Source of the DNA: Sulfurospirillum arsenophilum NBRC 109478
Lineage (GTDB): Bacteria; Campylobacterota; Campylobacteria; Campylobacterales; Sulfurospirillaceae
Direction of reading: 5' to 3'
Assembly (NCBI RefSeq): GCF_000813345.1
Contig: NZ_BBQF01000004.1
Coordinates: forward strand, 124,001-188,000
DNA length: 64,000 nt
Positions 26,505 through 36,177 of this stretch are shown here, one piece after another (the stretch's first letter is position 1; every line of letters begins with the position of its first letter). The position numbers and the translations under genes were made by a program. The notes below the pieces were generated by a model, which searched no databases, was not told the origin of the DNA, and saw nothing but the letters and a program-made list of their open reading frames with translations.

Positions 26505-26904
26505 GGCTTTCCTTTAGTGCGTCCAAATAGCGTTCTAAAATGACTTTTGCCGCCATGGAGTCAATGCGTCCATCGCGCTTTTGACGGATGACACCTTGCA
26601 TCATCTCTTTGGCCTCATTGCTTGAGCCGTATTCGTCTTGGTACACCACCTCTCCGCTAAATTGGAGTAAGCTTACAAAGTGTTTGATGCGCCGTTCCAT
26701 CTCTTCGCTACTACTACCACCTTTGGGAAGACCCACAACCAAAAGCTCGATGCTCCACTCATTTAAAAAAGCATCAACATCGCGTGCGGCTTGGTCACGA
26801 TTTTTACGCAGTATCGCCTCTTGCGGTGAGACAATTCCCGCCGCCAAGCAGAGTGCAACACCAATACGTTTTAGCCCAATATCAATACTTGCTGTTTTTT
26901 TCAA
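26497..26904 (-). CDS. ruvX: RuvX/YqgF Holliday-junction-resolvase-like RNase H-fold protein
   Basis: 135 residues from a TTG at 26904, with GAG six bases upstream; no ATG exists before the catalytic strand. The RNase H-fold motif SIDIGLKRIGVALC holds the first catalytic Asp, VVGLPKGG and DEYGSSNEAKEMM follow, and DSMAAKVILERYLD closes. YqgF proteins process pre-16S rRNA. In Campylobacter this gene normally follows dprA, but here the two are apart. Confidence 0.85.
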   Translation of the reverse strand: MKKTASIDIGLKRIGVALCLAAGIVSPQEAILRKNRDQAARDVDAFLNEWSIELLVVGLPKGGSSSEEMERRIKHFVSLLQFSGEVVYQDEYGSSNEAKEMMQGVIRQKRDGRIDSMAAKVILERYLDALKESHG

Positions 26905-26994
26905 ATAGTACTCTTTAGTTCAATGTACATTTATTCTACCGAAGATTGATTTAAAGCGCTCTTTTTCTCTTTACATGTAAAGCTCATTCTGTGC

Positions 26995-27000
26995 TATAAT
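26995..27000 (+). promoter_or_regulatory. -10 box for sdaA
   Basis: TATAAT 33 bases before the ATG at 27034, with a TTTACATGTAAA palindrome (26970-26981) placed where a -35 region would be. Confidence 0.5.
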
Positions 27001-27033
27001 CCACCACAATTTTTCTTGCGTAAAAGGCGTAGC

Positions 27034-28224
27034 ATGCAATCACTCAGATCATTTTACTGTATTGGGCATGGACCCTCTTCAAGCCATACCATGGGACCTT
27101 TTAACGCGGGGACGATCTTTAAAAAACGCTTTCCCGATGCTTCTTTGTACCGCGTTACTCTTTTTGGTTCACTTGCAGCTACAGGACGTGGGCACTTAAC
27201 CGATGACGCTCTGCATCAAGCCTTAGCTTCAGCTGGTGTTGAGATACTCTTTCGCCCCGACATCACCAAACCGTTTCACTCCAATGGCATGTTTTTTGAA
27301 GCATTTAACGAAAAACAAGAACTTCTAGGCTCTTGGGAAGTTTACAGCGTGGGAGGCAGTGCGCTCAAAGAAGCGGGAGAAAACCCTATCGTAGAGCCTT
27401 CTATTTATCCACTTACAACGTTGAATGAAATTATAAAATGGTGTGAAAAAGAGCACAAAGAACTGTGGCAATACGTCGAAACGTATGAAGGCGAAGAAAT
27501 TTGGGATTATCTTGCAGAGGTGTGGAAGAGCATGCAAAATACCATCGATCGAGGGTTGAAACAATCAGGTGTGCTCCCAGGAATCCTCCAATACCCGAGG
27601 AAAGCTCCCATGTTTTTTGCCAAAGCTCGTAAAGAAGAAAAAAGAGCGCATGGGATCATCTTCGCCTATGCGCTTGCCACCAGTGAAGAGAACGCATCGG
27701 GCAATATTGTCGTTACCGCACCCACCTGTGGCGCGTGTGGCGTCGTTCCAGCCGTACTTCGCTACCTCAAAGAGCTTTACAACCTAGATCAAATTGATTG
27801 TTTACATGCCCTTGCTGTTGCGGGGCTTCTGGGAAATATCGTGAAATTCAATGGCTCTATTTCAGGCGCAGAAGTGGGCTGTCAAGGCGAAGTGGGCGTG
27901 GCATGTTCGATGGCAGCAGGCATGGCATCGTACCTCTTTGGCGGCAATTTACAACAGATTGATTACGCAGCGGAGATGGGCTTAGAGCATCACCTTGGCA
28001 TGACGTGCGACCCCATTGCAGGTTACGTGCAAGTACCGTGCATCGAGCGTAATGCTGTGGCTGCGATTCGCGCTATTGATGCGGCTGAGTACACTTCTTA
28101 TACCGATGGAGCGCATAAAGTGAGTTTTGATGAGATCATTCAAACGATGGTTGAAACAGGAAAAGATATGAATACCAAATACAAAGAGACCTCACTCGGA
28201 GGTCTGGCAAAACGTTACCTTTAG
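27034..28224 (+). CDS. sdaA: L-serine dehydratase, single-chain iron-sulfur type
   Basis: 396 residues. The beta domain opens with FYCIGHGPSSSHTMGP (about 6-21). The alpha domain carries TAPTCGACGVVPAVLRY, GSISGAEVGCQGEVG and GMTCDPIAGYVQVPC, with cysteines that hold the 4Fe-4S cluster. It deaminates L-serine to pyruvate and ammonia, a key step for amino-acid-using Campylobacterota. It is about 50-60 residues shorter than the E. coli enzyme, with the saving at the N-terminus and linker. AAGG lies six bases before ATG. A TTTACATGTAAA palindrome sits just after the stop. Confidence 0.9.
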   Translation: MQSLRSFYCIGHGPSSSHTMGPFNAGTIFKKRFPDASLYRVTLFGSLAATGRGHLTDDALHQALASAGVEILFRPDITKPFHSNGMFFEAFNEKQELLGSWEVYSVGGSALKEAGENPIVEPSIYPLTTLNEIIKWCEKEHKELWQYVETYEGEEIWDYLAEVWKSMQNTIDRGLKQSGVLPGILQYPRKAPMFFAKARKEEKRAHGIIFAYALATSEENASGNIVVTAPTCGACGVVPAVLRYLKELYNLDQIDCLHALAVAGLLGNIVKFNGSISGAEVGCQGEVGVACSMAAGMASYLFGGNLQQIDYAAEMGLEHHLGMTCDPIAGYVQVPCIERNAVAAIRAIDAAEYTSYTDGAHKVSFDEIIQTMVETGKDMNTKYKETSLGGLAKRYL

Positions 28225-28241
28225 ATCTTTACATGTAAAGC

Positions 28242-28772
28242 TTACGGGCATTTCAAATAGCTAAAGCGTGTATCTTCCCATATCGTTCTCGCATCGTAAT
28301 TCAAGATAAGTCCATCGCCACGTGTAACACCATTTTGAACCATGTACTTTGGATAATACATGGGCTTACCTAATTTTTCTAAAAAGTTACAGCTTGATTT
28401 CATATCATCCAATCTAGCACGCAGAACTTCAGCAAACTGGTTACGTTTAGTGGCGTCAAGCGGTCCAAAAATTTCAGTTTTGAGCGTATCTAAGACTTGT
28501 CGTGTACTTTTATCAACCACCCTTGCACCATCATAATAGCCATATGCCGTGGCAATCAGATAAAGCTCAACCGCTTGTGGGTATTTTCCCTCTTCAATGC
28601 ACTTCGCACTGGAGTTAAACAGATCAACAGGCGTTTGGCTGTTTTTGATTTCAATACGCTCCATACAGCTATTGATTTGCACTTGTGGCTTATTTTCTTC
28701 AAAAAGATTGCTTGCACTTGCACATAGAAGCAACGATGGCACCAAAAGTGCCCATAAAAAACCTCTTTGCAT
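28242..28772 (-). CDS. secreted protein of unknown function
   Basis: 176 residues with a clear signal peptide (MQRGFLWALLVPSLLLCASA), so it is exported to the periplasm. The mature part is mostly helical with four cysteines and contains a tetratricopeptide-like stretch (about 55-80, KCIEEGKYPQAVELYLIATAYG). I do not recognise the family. AAGG precedes the ATG. The 3' end faces sdaA across a single TTTACATGTAAA palindrome. Confidence 0.7.
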   Translation of the reverse strand: MQRGFLWALLVPSLLLCASASNLFEENKPQVQINSCMERIEIKNSQTPVDLFNSSAKCIEEGKYPQAVELYLIATAYGYYDGARVVDKSTRQVLDTLKTEIFGPLDATKRNQFAEVLRARLDDMKSSCNFLEKLGKPMYYPKYMVQNGVTRGDGLILNYDARTIWEDTRFSYLKCP

Positions 28773-28799
28773 ACTATTTCCTTTTTACATGTAACACGT

Positions 28800-29600
28800 T
28801 TAGATAACCGATGTCAGCATTTTTATGCTAAGAATCATCAGTAATAAAGCAAAAATCTTTTTAAGTTTACCAACAGGAAGCGTATGTGCCATCTTCGCAC
28901 CCAAAGGGGCTGTAAAGTAGCTCACAATTGAGATCAGTATAACACCAGGAAGATAAACAAACCCTAACATCATCTCTGAGCCAGAAGAGTGCATCATACC
29001 GTTGATGACATAACCCAGTGTGCCTGCGATGGAGAGTGGAAATCCAATCGCCGCAGAGGTAGCAATCGCGCGTTTGAGATCTACATTTTGCCACACAAGA
29101 TAAGGTACGGTCAAAGAACCTCCACCGATTGAAACCAGCGCTGAGACGATGCCAATGAGAGAACCAACACCAAACAACGATGGCGGTGTAGAGAGCTCCC
29201 GACTCGGTTTTGGCTTTTTATCGATTGCCATTTGAATGGAGACATACGCCATAAAAACTGCAAAGAAGATGGCAAGGTGAACGGATTTCATGTAGGTTGC
29301 TAAAAACGTTGCCGCAAAAGTGCCTAGTATAACGCCACCTGCCATGTATTTTACGACATTCCACATAACGGCACCTTTTTTGTGGTGGGCTCGCATACTC
29401 GCAAATGATGTAAAAATAATCGATGCCATCGATGTACCAAGTGCCATATGTACGACTTGCTCAACAGGAATGCCTTGTGCCAAGAAAATTGAAGTCAGTA
29501 TGGGAACCATAATACCACCACCGCCAATACCCAATAATCCAGCCATAAAACCAACCACTAAACCCAAAGCTAAAAATGCTAAAATCCATTCAAAACCCAT
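28800..29600 (-). CDS. TauE/SafE-family sulfite or organosulfonate exporter
   Basis: 266 residues with eight hydrophobic spans. The repeated GLLGIGGGGIMVPIL (about 22-36) and ALVSIGGGSLTVPYL (about 160-174) glycine motifs define the family, which moves sulfite, sulfoacetate or related anions out of the cell. An AAGGAAGAAT ribosome site precedes the ATG. It is the gene directly after the broken end of dprA. The substrate is not readable. Confidence 0.82.
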   Translation of the reverse strand: MGFEWILAFLALGLVVGFMAGLLGIGGGGIMVPILTSIFLAQGIPVEQVVHMALGTSMASIIFTSFASMRAHHKKGAVMWNVVKYMAGGVILGTFAATFLATYMKSVHLAIFFAVFMAYVSIQMAIDKKPKPSRELSTPPSLFGVGSLIGIVSALVSIGGGSLTVPYLVWQNVDLKRAIATSAAIGFPLSIAGTLGYVINGMMHSSGSEMMLGFVYLPGVILISIVSYFTAPLGAKMAHTLPVGKLKKIFALLLMILSIKMLTSVI

Positions 29601-29609
29601 ATTCTTCCT

Positions 29610-30113
29610 TTACGCGCGCTTGATGCGTCCATTTTCAACTTTTATTTTACCTAAACATTCGTATTCAAATACTTTTTGTGCAAATTTTTCCACAGCATCG
29701 TGGTAGAGAGGATGTGTATCACAGTAGATTAAAAAATCATCTTTACATGTAAGTTCAACTTTGCCAAAAAGTGCGACAAAGGCATCAATGTCATAAAGAG
29801 GTTTTGCTAACCCTTTTGAGAGAAGCCAATTTGTGCCCTCACTCTCACCCAAACGGTGAGGAAGCACATAAATAGGTTTTTGCATCTTAAGTGCAAACTC
29901 AATGCTGTGCATTGTGCCACTTTTAAGATCAGCTTGTGTGACAACAAGCGCGTCACCAAGAGCAACAACAAGTTCATTTCGTAGTGGAAAATTCCACTTC
30001 AGGGAAGGTTGTCCTGCTTCAAATTGACTGAGCACCAATCCCTCTTTTTCAATCCCCTCAATTAGCTTTACATGTAAAGCAGGATAGCGAATATCAAGCC
30101 CAGTTCCTGCCAC
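29610..30113 (-). pseudogene. dprA: dprA, C-terminal fragment cut off by the Tn7-like transposon
   Basis: The frame continues DprA from VAGTGLDIRYP through SQFEAGQPSLKWNFPLRN (DNA-binding Rossmann region), ALVVTQADLKSGTMHS, YVLPHRLGESEGTNWLL to a C-terminal winged-helix-like tail. The first five bases (30109-30113, GCCAC) are the target duplication. The rest of the gene, 53645-53916, is 23.5 kb away. Joining the two with one GCCAC copy gives 256 codons in one frame. DprA loads RecA on incoming single strands in natural transformation. A short ORF of this part could start inside the transposon (ATG at 30125 or 30119), but it would lack the first half of the fold. Confidence 0.93.
30109..30113. 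repeat. target site duplication, left copy (GCCAC)
   Basis: Identical to 53645-53649 and directly outside the element, as expected for the five-base duplication of Tn7-family transposition. Confidence 0.92.
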
Positions 30114-30143
30114 TGTCATATCCATTAACAAACTTGAACTTTA
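30114..30143. repeat. left terminal inverted repeat of the Tn7-like element
   Basis: Begins TGTCATATCC and contains AACAAACTTGAA at 30127-30138. Matches the right end (53615-53644) at 21 of 30 positions, including a perfect 12-base block. Confidence 0.85.
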
Positions 30144-30184
30144 TGTTGATTGATAATAAATTGTTTCACTACTTCAAAACATCC

Positions 30185-30305
30185 AATTTATCGAATTTTT
30201 CGTAAAAAATGTATTTTATCTTAATGCATAAAAAAGAATGCTAAAGAACATTTTTTAAACAGAAAAAATATTTATTCATTACAAGTAAAAACTTTAATTT
30301 GTCGA
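30185..30305. repeat. candidate TnsB-binding subterminal repeats
   Basis: AATTTATCGA (30185-30194) and AATTTGTCGA (30296-30305) lie 111 bases apart inside the left end, each followed by a T run. Tn7-family ends carry several TnsB sites, which these may be. The right end has the related AACTTTAAT...TTTTTTAC block (minus strand, plus 53588-53607). Confidence 0.35.
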
Positions 30306-30360
30306 TTTTTACAATAATAATATTTAATTAATTTATATTACAAAAATTTCAAAAATACTA

Positions 30361-30366
30361 TATAAT
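30361..30366 (+). promoter_or_regulatory. -10 box abutting the tnsA start
   Basis: TATAAT ends six bases before the tnsA ATG at 30373, so transcription would start at or next to the A of the ATG. No ribosome site is present, which suggests a leaderless mRNA. Confidence 0.5.
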
Positions 30367-30372
30367 TTTAGC

Positions 30373-31026
30373 ATGAGTGTCAGGAAAATAAAAAAGAGTT
30401 ATATCTCTTGTGTAGGGTATTTTATCAGTTACAAAAATGGGCAAAGCAAAATTGCTTTTGAATCTATTTTAGAAAGTGATTTCTACATGATATTAGAATT
30501 TGATACGACTGTTCTAAAGTACGAAGAACAACCGATACAAATGTATTATGACTATTCAGATACACAAAAGCGCAGGTATACACCTGATACTTTAGTGACT
30601 TATACTGACGGGACTCAAAAACTTTTTGAAGTGAAATATGCAAATGATTTCACAAGATATCCTGAACTTCCCAAAAAAATAGAAATCTTACGTCAATATA
30701 TTCAAGAAACCTACAATATAGAGTTTGAAGTTTTTACCGATCAAAACATCACAAAAGTTATCTTAGACAATTACAAATTTTTATATAAATTTGCATTCGT
30801 TCCGCTACATACATCCATTCATGAACAGATCTATTATCACATCAAGACAACTTCCTCTATCAATGTACAGCAGCTCTTAACACTTCTTTGCCATCCTCAA
30901 GAAGAATTGAAATACATTTTGCCATATGTATGGAATTATTTTTTTCAAAATCATCATTTGCTTAATTTGAATCTACCTTTAACCATGTGTTCTATAATTT
31001 ACAAAAATGGAGCTACTCATGGCTAA
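30373..31026 (+). CDS. tnsA: TnsA-like transposon endonuclease
   Basis: 217 residues. Restriction-endonuclease-type core: Glu30/Glu34 in KIAFESILESDF, Asp72 in RRYTPDTLVTY and Glu86-Val-Lys88 in LFEVKYA, matching TnsA_N. A helical C-terminal domain (about 120-217) would contact TnsC. TnsA cuts the 5' ends of the transposon while TnsB cuts the 3' ends, giving true cut-and-paste excision. The -10 box sits directly upstream and no ribosome site is visible. The stop overlaps the tnsB start. Confidence 0.85.
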   Translation: MSVRKIKKSYISCVGYFISYKNGQSKIAFESILESDFYMILEFDTTVLKYEEQPIQMYYDYSDTQKRRYTPDTLVTYTDGTQKLFEVKYANDFTRYPELPKKIEILRQYIQETYNIEFEVFTDQNITKVILDNYKFLYKFAFVPLHTSIHEQIYYHIKTTSSINVQQLLTLLCHPQEELKYILPYVWNYFFQNHHLLNLNLPLTMCSIIYKNGATHG

Positions 31027-32878
31027 AATTGATTTAAAAATAGGCTCTCATGTTTTTTATAATAACGAGCCATATTGTATTTATAGAATTGTGAATTTAT
31101 CAGAAGTAGGACTTGAACATCTTAAAACAAAAAAGCTTCTTAACGCGAAGATTACAGAACTCTCTTCCAAAGAAGTACCAGAGGTTCCTAAAAATATTAT
31201 GGAATATTCACAACGAGAATGGGATGAAGCCAAAAAACGATTCGATATGATTAAGGATATCGTCTATAAAAGTGCCTCCAAAGAAGATATTTCAAAAATA
31301 TGTACACAACACAATGTAAGTCATACAACGCTTTATACGTGGAAAAGAAGATACGAACAAACAGCAGAGATTAGCTCTTTGATTTCCAATAAATCCCAAA
31401 GAGGGAAAAAAGGAGCGCGTGTTGATCCAAAAGTTGAAGCGATTATTGATGAAAGCTTAGAAACCCTCTATTTAAACAAACAACGCTATAGTTTTCCAAG
31501 GATATACAATAAAATTGCAAGAGAATGTGTAAAAGCAGTCTTAGAACCACCTCATGCCAATACTGTTCGAAATCGTATTAAAGCAATTCATCCAAAAGAG
31601 GCTCTTAAACGTAGGTATAGTGCTAAATTAGCGCATGAAAAATTTTCCAATTTTGAAGGAGAATATCCTTATGGTAACTATCCGCTTGAAGTTGTTCAAA
31701 TTGATCATACGCCCTTAGATATTATTGTCGTCGATAAGACTTATCGTAAGCCTTTAGGAAGGCCTTATCTCACTTTAGCAATTGATGTTTATTCTCGCAT
31801 GATAGCAGGCTTTTATCTCTCCCTTCAATCACCTGGTTATTATAATGTCAGTCAATGTATTCTCAGTATCTTCTCTCAAAAAGATACGTATTTAGCACAC
31901 TACAATGTATCAGGAAAGTGGGAGATTTTTGGCATACCAAGAATGATACACGTGGATAATGGGCAAGACCTTGTTTCAGAAGAAACACAACGAGCATGTG
32001 AAGAATTTGGTTGTTCACTTTTAAAAAGACCTGTTGGCAGACCTCAATTTGCTTCACATATTGAAAGGCTCTTTGGCACTATCAATGGTGAAATACATAA
32101 TCTTCCTGGCACAACACGCTCTAACATTCAAGAAAGAGCAACGTATGATTCTGCGAAGCATGCCTGCTATACACTTGATGAGCTGACACAATGGCTTATT
32201 CATTATATCGTCAATATCTATCACACAAAACACCATACTGGTATTGAAATGTCACCCAATGACAAATATCAAAAAGGCATTTTAGGCGATGAAAACACCC
32301 CTGGAACGGGGGTATTGCCTTCTATTATTGAAGACCTAGATACAATTAAAATTGCCCTACTCCCCACCTCTTACCGCACTGTACAAAAAGATGGTATTAC
32401 TATAGATGGAATCACTTACTATTCGGATGTGTTACGAGCTTGGATAGGGATTACGGATAAAAACAATAAAAAAATCAAACATAAAATCAAGCAAGATCCT
32501 CTTTCTTTGAGAAAGATTTATTTTTTTGACCCTGAAATTAAGCAGTATTTTGAAATACCTTATCGTAAAATATACGCTCCAGACATGACATTTTGGGATT
32601 TATTGGCGGCAAAACGCTATCTTAAAGAGAATAAAATTCAAAACTACTCTGAAGAAGATCTGTTTGAAGCGTATGAAAAACTTGAACGGATGGAAAAAGA
32701 AGTCAAAGACAAACAAGGTAAAGTTAAACTACGAAAATCTCAAGCTCCTAAAATCAGTACAATACAAAAATCCAAAGAAATTAAAGAAGAAGCACCAGAA
32801 GAAGATGATTTAGATTCTCTCTTCAAAAACATCACTCTCTATAAAGTTGCACCAAGGAAAAACAAACATGAAATTTGA
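31019..32878 (+). CDS. tnsB: TnsB-like DDE transposase
   Basis: 619 residues from ATG 31019 (GGAG six bases upstream; the ATG at 31007 would swallow that site). An N-terminal helix-turn-helix (about 60-130) precedes a rve-type integrase core with Asp229 in VVQIDHTPLD, Asp313 in MIHVDNGQD and Glu349 in SHIERLFGTI, with the classic 35-residue D-E spacing. A Mu-type C-terminal barrel and a charged tail for TnsC contact follow. It binds the ends and joins the 3' strands to the target. Confidence 0.9.
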   Translation: MAKIDLKIGSHVFYNNEPYCIYRIVNLSEVGLEHLKTKKLLNAKITELSSKEVPEVPKNIMEYSQREWDEAKKRFDMIKDIVYKSASKEDISKICTQHNVSHTTLYTWKRRYEQTAEISSLISNKSQRGKKGARVDPKVEAIIDESLETLYLNKQRYSFPRIYNKIARECVKAVLEPPHANTVRNRIKAIHPKEALKRRYSAKLAHEKFSNFEGEYPYGNYPLEVVQIDHTPLDIIVVDKTYRKPLGRPYLTLAIDVYSRMIAGFYLSLQSPGYYNVSQCILSIFSQKDTYLAHYNVSGKWEIFGIPRMIHVDNGQDLVSEETQRACEEFGCSLLKRPVGRPQFASHIERLFGTINGEIHNLPGTTRSNIQERATYDSAKHACYTLDELTQWLIHYIVNIYHTKHHTGIEMSPNDKYQKGILGDENTPGTGVLPSIIEDLDTIKIALLPTSYRTVQKDGITIDGITYYSDVLRAWIGITDKNNKKIKHKIKQDPLSLRKIYFFDPEIKQYFEIPYRKIYAPDMTFWDLLAAKRYLKENKIQNYSEEDLFEAYEKLERMEKEVKDKQGKVKLRKSQAPKISTIQKSKEIKEEAPEEDDLDSLFKNITLYKVAPRKNKHEI

Positions 32879-33806
32879 ACTCACACCCGATGCACAAGAA
32901 ATGCTTTCTAAAAGTGCTGAAGAGCGGATGGATTATATAGCACAAAAGACTTGGATTGATTATCCAAATGCAGAATTTATATTGAATCAATTTGAAAATC
33001 TTTTGCGTTTTGAAAAGAATAAACATAGAATAACAAGCTACTTACTGGTTGGTTCAACGCACAATGGGAAAACTTCCATTTTACATAGATTTATGGAACT
33101 ACATCCAGCCTATGATTTATTTCAAAATAATATGAACAGTCTTACTAAAGAGTTTTTTGACCAATATGAAGCAACTAGCACTCCTGTTTTATATCTGATG
33201 GCACCCTCAGAACCTAGTGAATCGAGGCTCTATAATCGAATATTAAAAAGCATGAATGCCCCTTATAAAGAAGGTGATTCGATAGAGAAGAAACTCAATT
33301 TGGTTGAATATTATTTAAAATTTCTAAATGTTGAAATCCTGATTATAGACGAAATTCATAATTTTCTCAGCGGTTCAACGGTTAGGCAAAAACAGGTACT
33401 CAATGCTATTAAAAACCTTAGTAATCAGTTACAAATCCCTATTCTTTTAGCTGGCACAAAAGATGCTCTTAGAGCATTTGGTAGTGATCGCCAATTGATT
33501 AATCGATTTAGGCCAACGTATATTAAAAAATGGAAGTTCGATCAAGAATATATAAACTTTTTAGCAACCCTACTCACAACAATACCCTTGAAGGAAGAAT
33601 CCGATATTTTACAAGCGAAGATAAGGAGAAGAATTCTTGAATTTTCATATGGTTGTATCGGTGATATCGTTGCTTTGATTAAACGCGCAGCGATTATAGC
33701 CTTAGAAAACAAACAAGAAAAAATTACTGAAAAAGATATCATCGAGGCCGCCACTAAAGTATCTTTAGAAAACTTGTACCAAAATATCGAATTGAAAGAT
33801 GTATGA
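32868..33806 (+). CDS. tnsC: TnsC/TniB-like AAA+ transposition regulator
   Basis: 312 residues from ATG 32868 (AAGGAAAAAC upstream). Walker A GSTHNGKT (62-69), Walker B ILIIDEIHNF (Asp161, Glu162) and sensor region ILLAGTKDALRAF. TnsC links the target selector TniQ/TnsD to TnsAB and provides target immunity. It overlaps tnsB by 11 bases and tniQ by four (ATGA), so all four tns genes form one operon. Confidence 0.9.
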   Translation: MKFELTPDAQEMLSKSAEERMDYIAQKTWIDYPNAEFILNQFENLLRFEKNKHRITSYLLVGSTHNGKTSILHRFMELHPAYDLFQNNMNSLTKEFFDQYEATSTPVLYLMAPSEPSESRLYNRILKSMNAPYKEGDSIEKKLNLVEYYLKFLNVEILIIDEIHNFLSGSTVRQKQVLNAIKNLSNQLQIPILLAGTKDALRAFGSDRQLINRFRPTYIKKWKFDQEYINFLATLLTTIPLKEESDILQAKIRRRILEFSYGCIGDIVALIKRAAIIALENKQEKITEKDIIEAATKVSLENLYQNIELKDV

Positions 33807-34936
33807 TTAAAGGTCTTTGTCGCAAAGAATTCTTGCATAAAAGACCTCCTCTTATTCCTGTACCATTCTCAGATGAAATTCTAAGTTCTTGGATTGCCAG
33901 ATTAGCGTATGCAAATCAAATGCATCCAAAAACTTTTTTAAACACCTACCTTGGGCTCAAACATAGAGATCATTTTAAAAATTGCCTGGATGCACATATT
34001 AATGATGAAATACTGAACTGCCTACAAACAATCACAAGCCCACATTTTTCACTTAAAGATATGATTCTTAAATCATATGCAGGTATTCTAAGAGAAGGTG
34101 TAATCAAAGAATTACATAATAGTTATCTTGGACACATGCAATTTTGTCCTCAATGTTTACAAGAACATATTCCTTATTACAAAAAATTCTGGCATGTTAA
34201 CTTGCTAACAACCTGTGAAAAACACTGTAGCTTCTTATATGATTCTTGTCCCAAATGCAAAAAACCTATCGAGATTCTTCAAATGCATCATGATACATTT
34301 GATTATACGTTTTGTTACTACTGTGGGTATGACTTAAAGAAAGCGCCTATCAAAAAAATTGGTAATAAATATACTTTTGGTATTTTGGCTAATCAAAAGC
34401 TAACAAAAATGATAGAAAATGGGTATATCCAACTAGGAGAATCCATCGTATACTCATTTTGTTTTGTGGATACGATTACACAGTTATCAAAGCTAATTTT
34501 ATTACGTAGAAATTTTGCTTTTATTCATAAACATCCACTTTTTAAACTCTTAGAAAATCGTTTAAAAAGCTCCTTATCTTCAAAGCAATCTACCCATTTA
34601 CAACTCACTGTCGCTGAAAAATATGCGCTTTTTGGGCTTATTATGTATTTATTTGAGGACTATCCCAATCATTTTTCTCAATTTATCACAATGAATCATT
34701 TAACACATTGGGACATGATGAAAGATCTCCGATATAAAGCTTTTTGGTATGAGAATCTCGTTAATAACATTACCCCTCGATATATTGCATTCGGGAATAT
34801 GGTCACGTATGAAGAAGTAAAAAATGCTATTGAATATTTAAAGCGACAAAAAATTCCCATTATAAAAGCAAATTTACAAAGACTTTTTCATAATAGAGGA
34901 TTTTTTGATAGATTAAAATTGATTACAACCATTTAG
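33803..34936 (+). CDS. tniQ: TniQ/TnsD-family target-site selector
   Basis: 377 residues. The TniQ N-terminal motif is FSDEILSSWIARLA (about 22-35), followed by zinc-binding pairs FCPQC, CEKHC, CPKC and FCYYC (about 113-180) and a C-terminal DNA-binding region. TnsD proteins recognise a fixed chromosomal site. In this element that site is probably a conserved stretch of dprA (inference). It is shorter than Tn7 TnsD (508 residues). Only one TniQ is present. Confidence 0.85.
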   Translation: MIKGLCRKEFLHKRPPLIPVPFSDEILSSWIARLAYANQMHPKTFLNTYLGLKHRDHFKNCLDAHINDEILNCLQTITSPHFSLKDMILKSYAGILREGVIKELHNSYLGHMQFCPQCLQEHIPYYKKFWHVNLLTTCEKHCSFLYDSCPKCKKPIEILQMHHDTFDYTFCYYCGYDLKKAPIKKIGNKYTFGILANQKLTKMIENGYIQLGESIVYSFCFVDTITQLSKLILLRRNFAFIHKHPLFKLLENRLKSSLSSKQSTHLQLTVAEKYALFGLIMYLFEDYPNHFSQFITMNHLTHWDMMKDLRYKAFWYENLVNNITPRYIAFGNMVTYEEVKNAIEYLKRQKIPIIKANLQRLFHNRGFFDRLKLITTI

Positions 34937-35043
34937 CTTTACTTATATCTTATATTAATCCTAATTTGACTATCATTTATACTAACTTACGAAATGCATG
35001 TTCTGCTTAATAAAATATTTTTTAATTTATATTGGGAATTTTC

Positions 35044-36177
35044 TTGAATTTAGAACTTATAACGCTAACAACTAGTATAATTTTTCTAATTATTATATTG
35101 ATAATTAGAAAGAAATATATACTTGCTAATGTTATCAAACATAATTCTTATCCCATGGTGCCGATTGATAATAACTTGCTACTTGATGAATCAAACAAAA
35201 TTATAAAAGAAAGTATAAAAATTTTTGATATCCTAGAAAAATATAATGCTCATAATATAGGCAAGATTGAAAATAATAAGAATTTAGTGGAATTATTGAA
35301 TTGTTTAAAAATATTGCATTTAAAATATACAGAACACTTGAAAGAAATCTATAATCAACTTCAAAGTGAATTAGAAACCCTCTCAAATAACCAAAAAAAA
35401 CGATCTTATAAACAATTGGTATCATCTTTTAATATTTTATTATTGAATCGCGAGCTCACAGATTTAATGGATACACTGAAACGTACACATTATCAGAATG
35501 TAGAACATACAATACTTAACTTGCATAATTATTTACCGCAGAATGATCACACAATAGCAGCTCTTTATAAAAATGAAGCCTTAGTATTTTCAAATGAAAA
35601 GAAAGCTAACGAATTTATAGAAAATGCAATAGATTTACTAACTAAAATCATTAATAATGAATTGTTAAAATACAATGAAGAACTAGAGTTCATAAATCGA
35701 AACTTTAAAATGGTATCTATCTCTCAATTTGAGCTTTCTTCATTCACCGTCAATAAGCAAGCTTTTCAGTCATTAATTATTGATTTTAAGCAAACACGAA
35801 TCCAACGAAAAAAGGGTGATGGATTTATGGACTCTGTTTTAAATACATTAAATAATGATTGGGGAAGATACGATACATCTTATCATGTAACTAAATTTAA
35901 AATTGAAAAAAAGACTTTTATAAATAGTTTAAATAGTTTACTGAATGAATTACAAAATCATATTAATAATTTTTACCAAGTATTAGATACAAAATTATAT
36001 ATACAACATGAAAAAACAAACTTCCATATTGATATGATGAATCTCTCACTAAAATGTGATCTTGTTATGTCTAATATTCAGGATATTGTATATTGTCAAA
36101 GAGTAAACCAAAAGTTACTTCGCAGAATATCAAATATAACAAAAATTTCTCAATTAAACAAGAAACCACATGCATAA
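35044..36177 (+). CDS. membrane-anchored coiled-coil protein of the phospholipase unit
   Basis: 377 residues from a TTG at 35044 with GGGA six bases upstream; a TTG at 35032 is the alternative. One membrane span at about 3-22 (LITLTTSIIFLIIILIIR) and then helical, charged segments to the end, with several likely coiled coils. Base composition is very AT-rich. The next gene overlaps its end by eight bases. I do not recognise the family. It is probably the membrane anchor of a three-gene unit with the next protein and a phospholipase. Confidence 0.6.
   Translation: MNLELITLTTSIIFLIIILIIRKKYILANVIKHNSYPMVPIDNNLLLDESNKIIKESIKIFDILEKYNAHNIGKIENNKNLVELLNCLKILHLKYTEHLKEIYNQLQSELETLSNNQKKRSYKQLVSSFNILLLNRELTDLMDTLKRTHYQNVEHTILNLHNYLPQNDHTIAALYKNEALVFSNEKKANEFIENAIDLLTKIINNELLKYNEELEFINRNFKMVSISQFELSSFTVNKQAFQSLIIDFKQTRIQRKKGDGFMDSVLNTLNNDWGRYDTSYHVTKFKIEKKTFINSLNSLLNELQNHINNFYQVLDTKLYIQHEKTNFHIDMMNLSLKCDLVMSNIQDIVYCQRVNQKLLRRISNITKISQLNKKPHA

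Noticed and set aside
29610-30131. Stand-alone 173-residue gene (SLOG-type protein)
   Set aside because: It is the C-terminal part of DprA; its apparent start codons lie inside the transposon end, and it joins in frame with 53645-53916.
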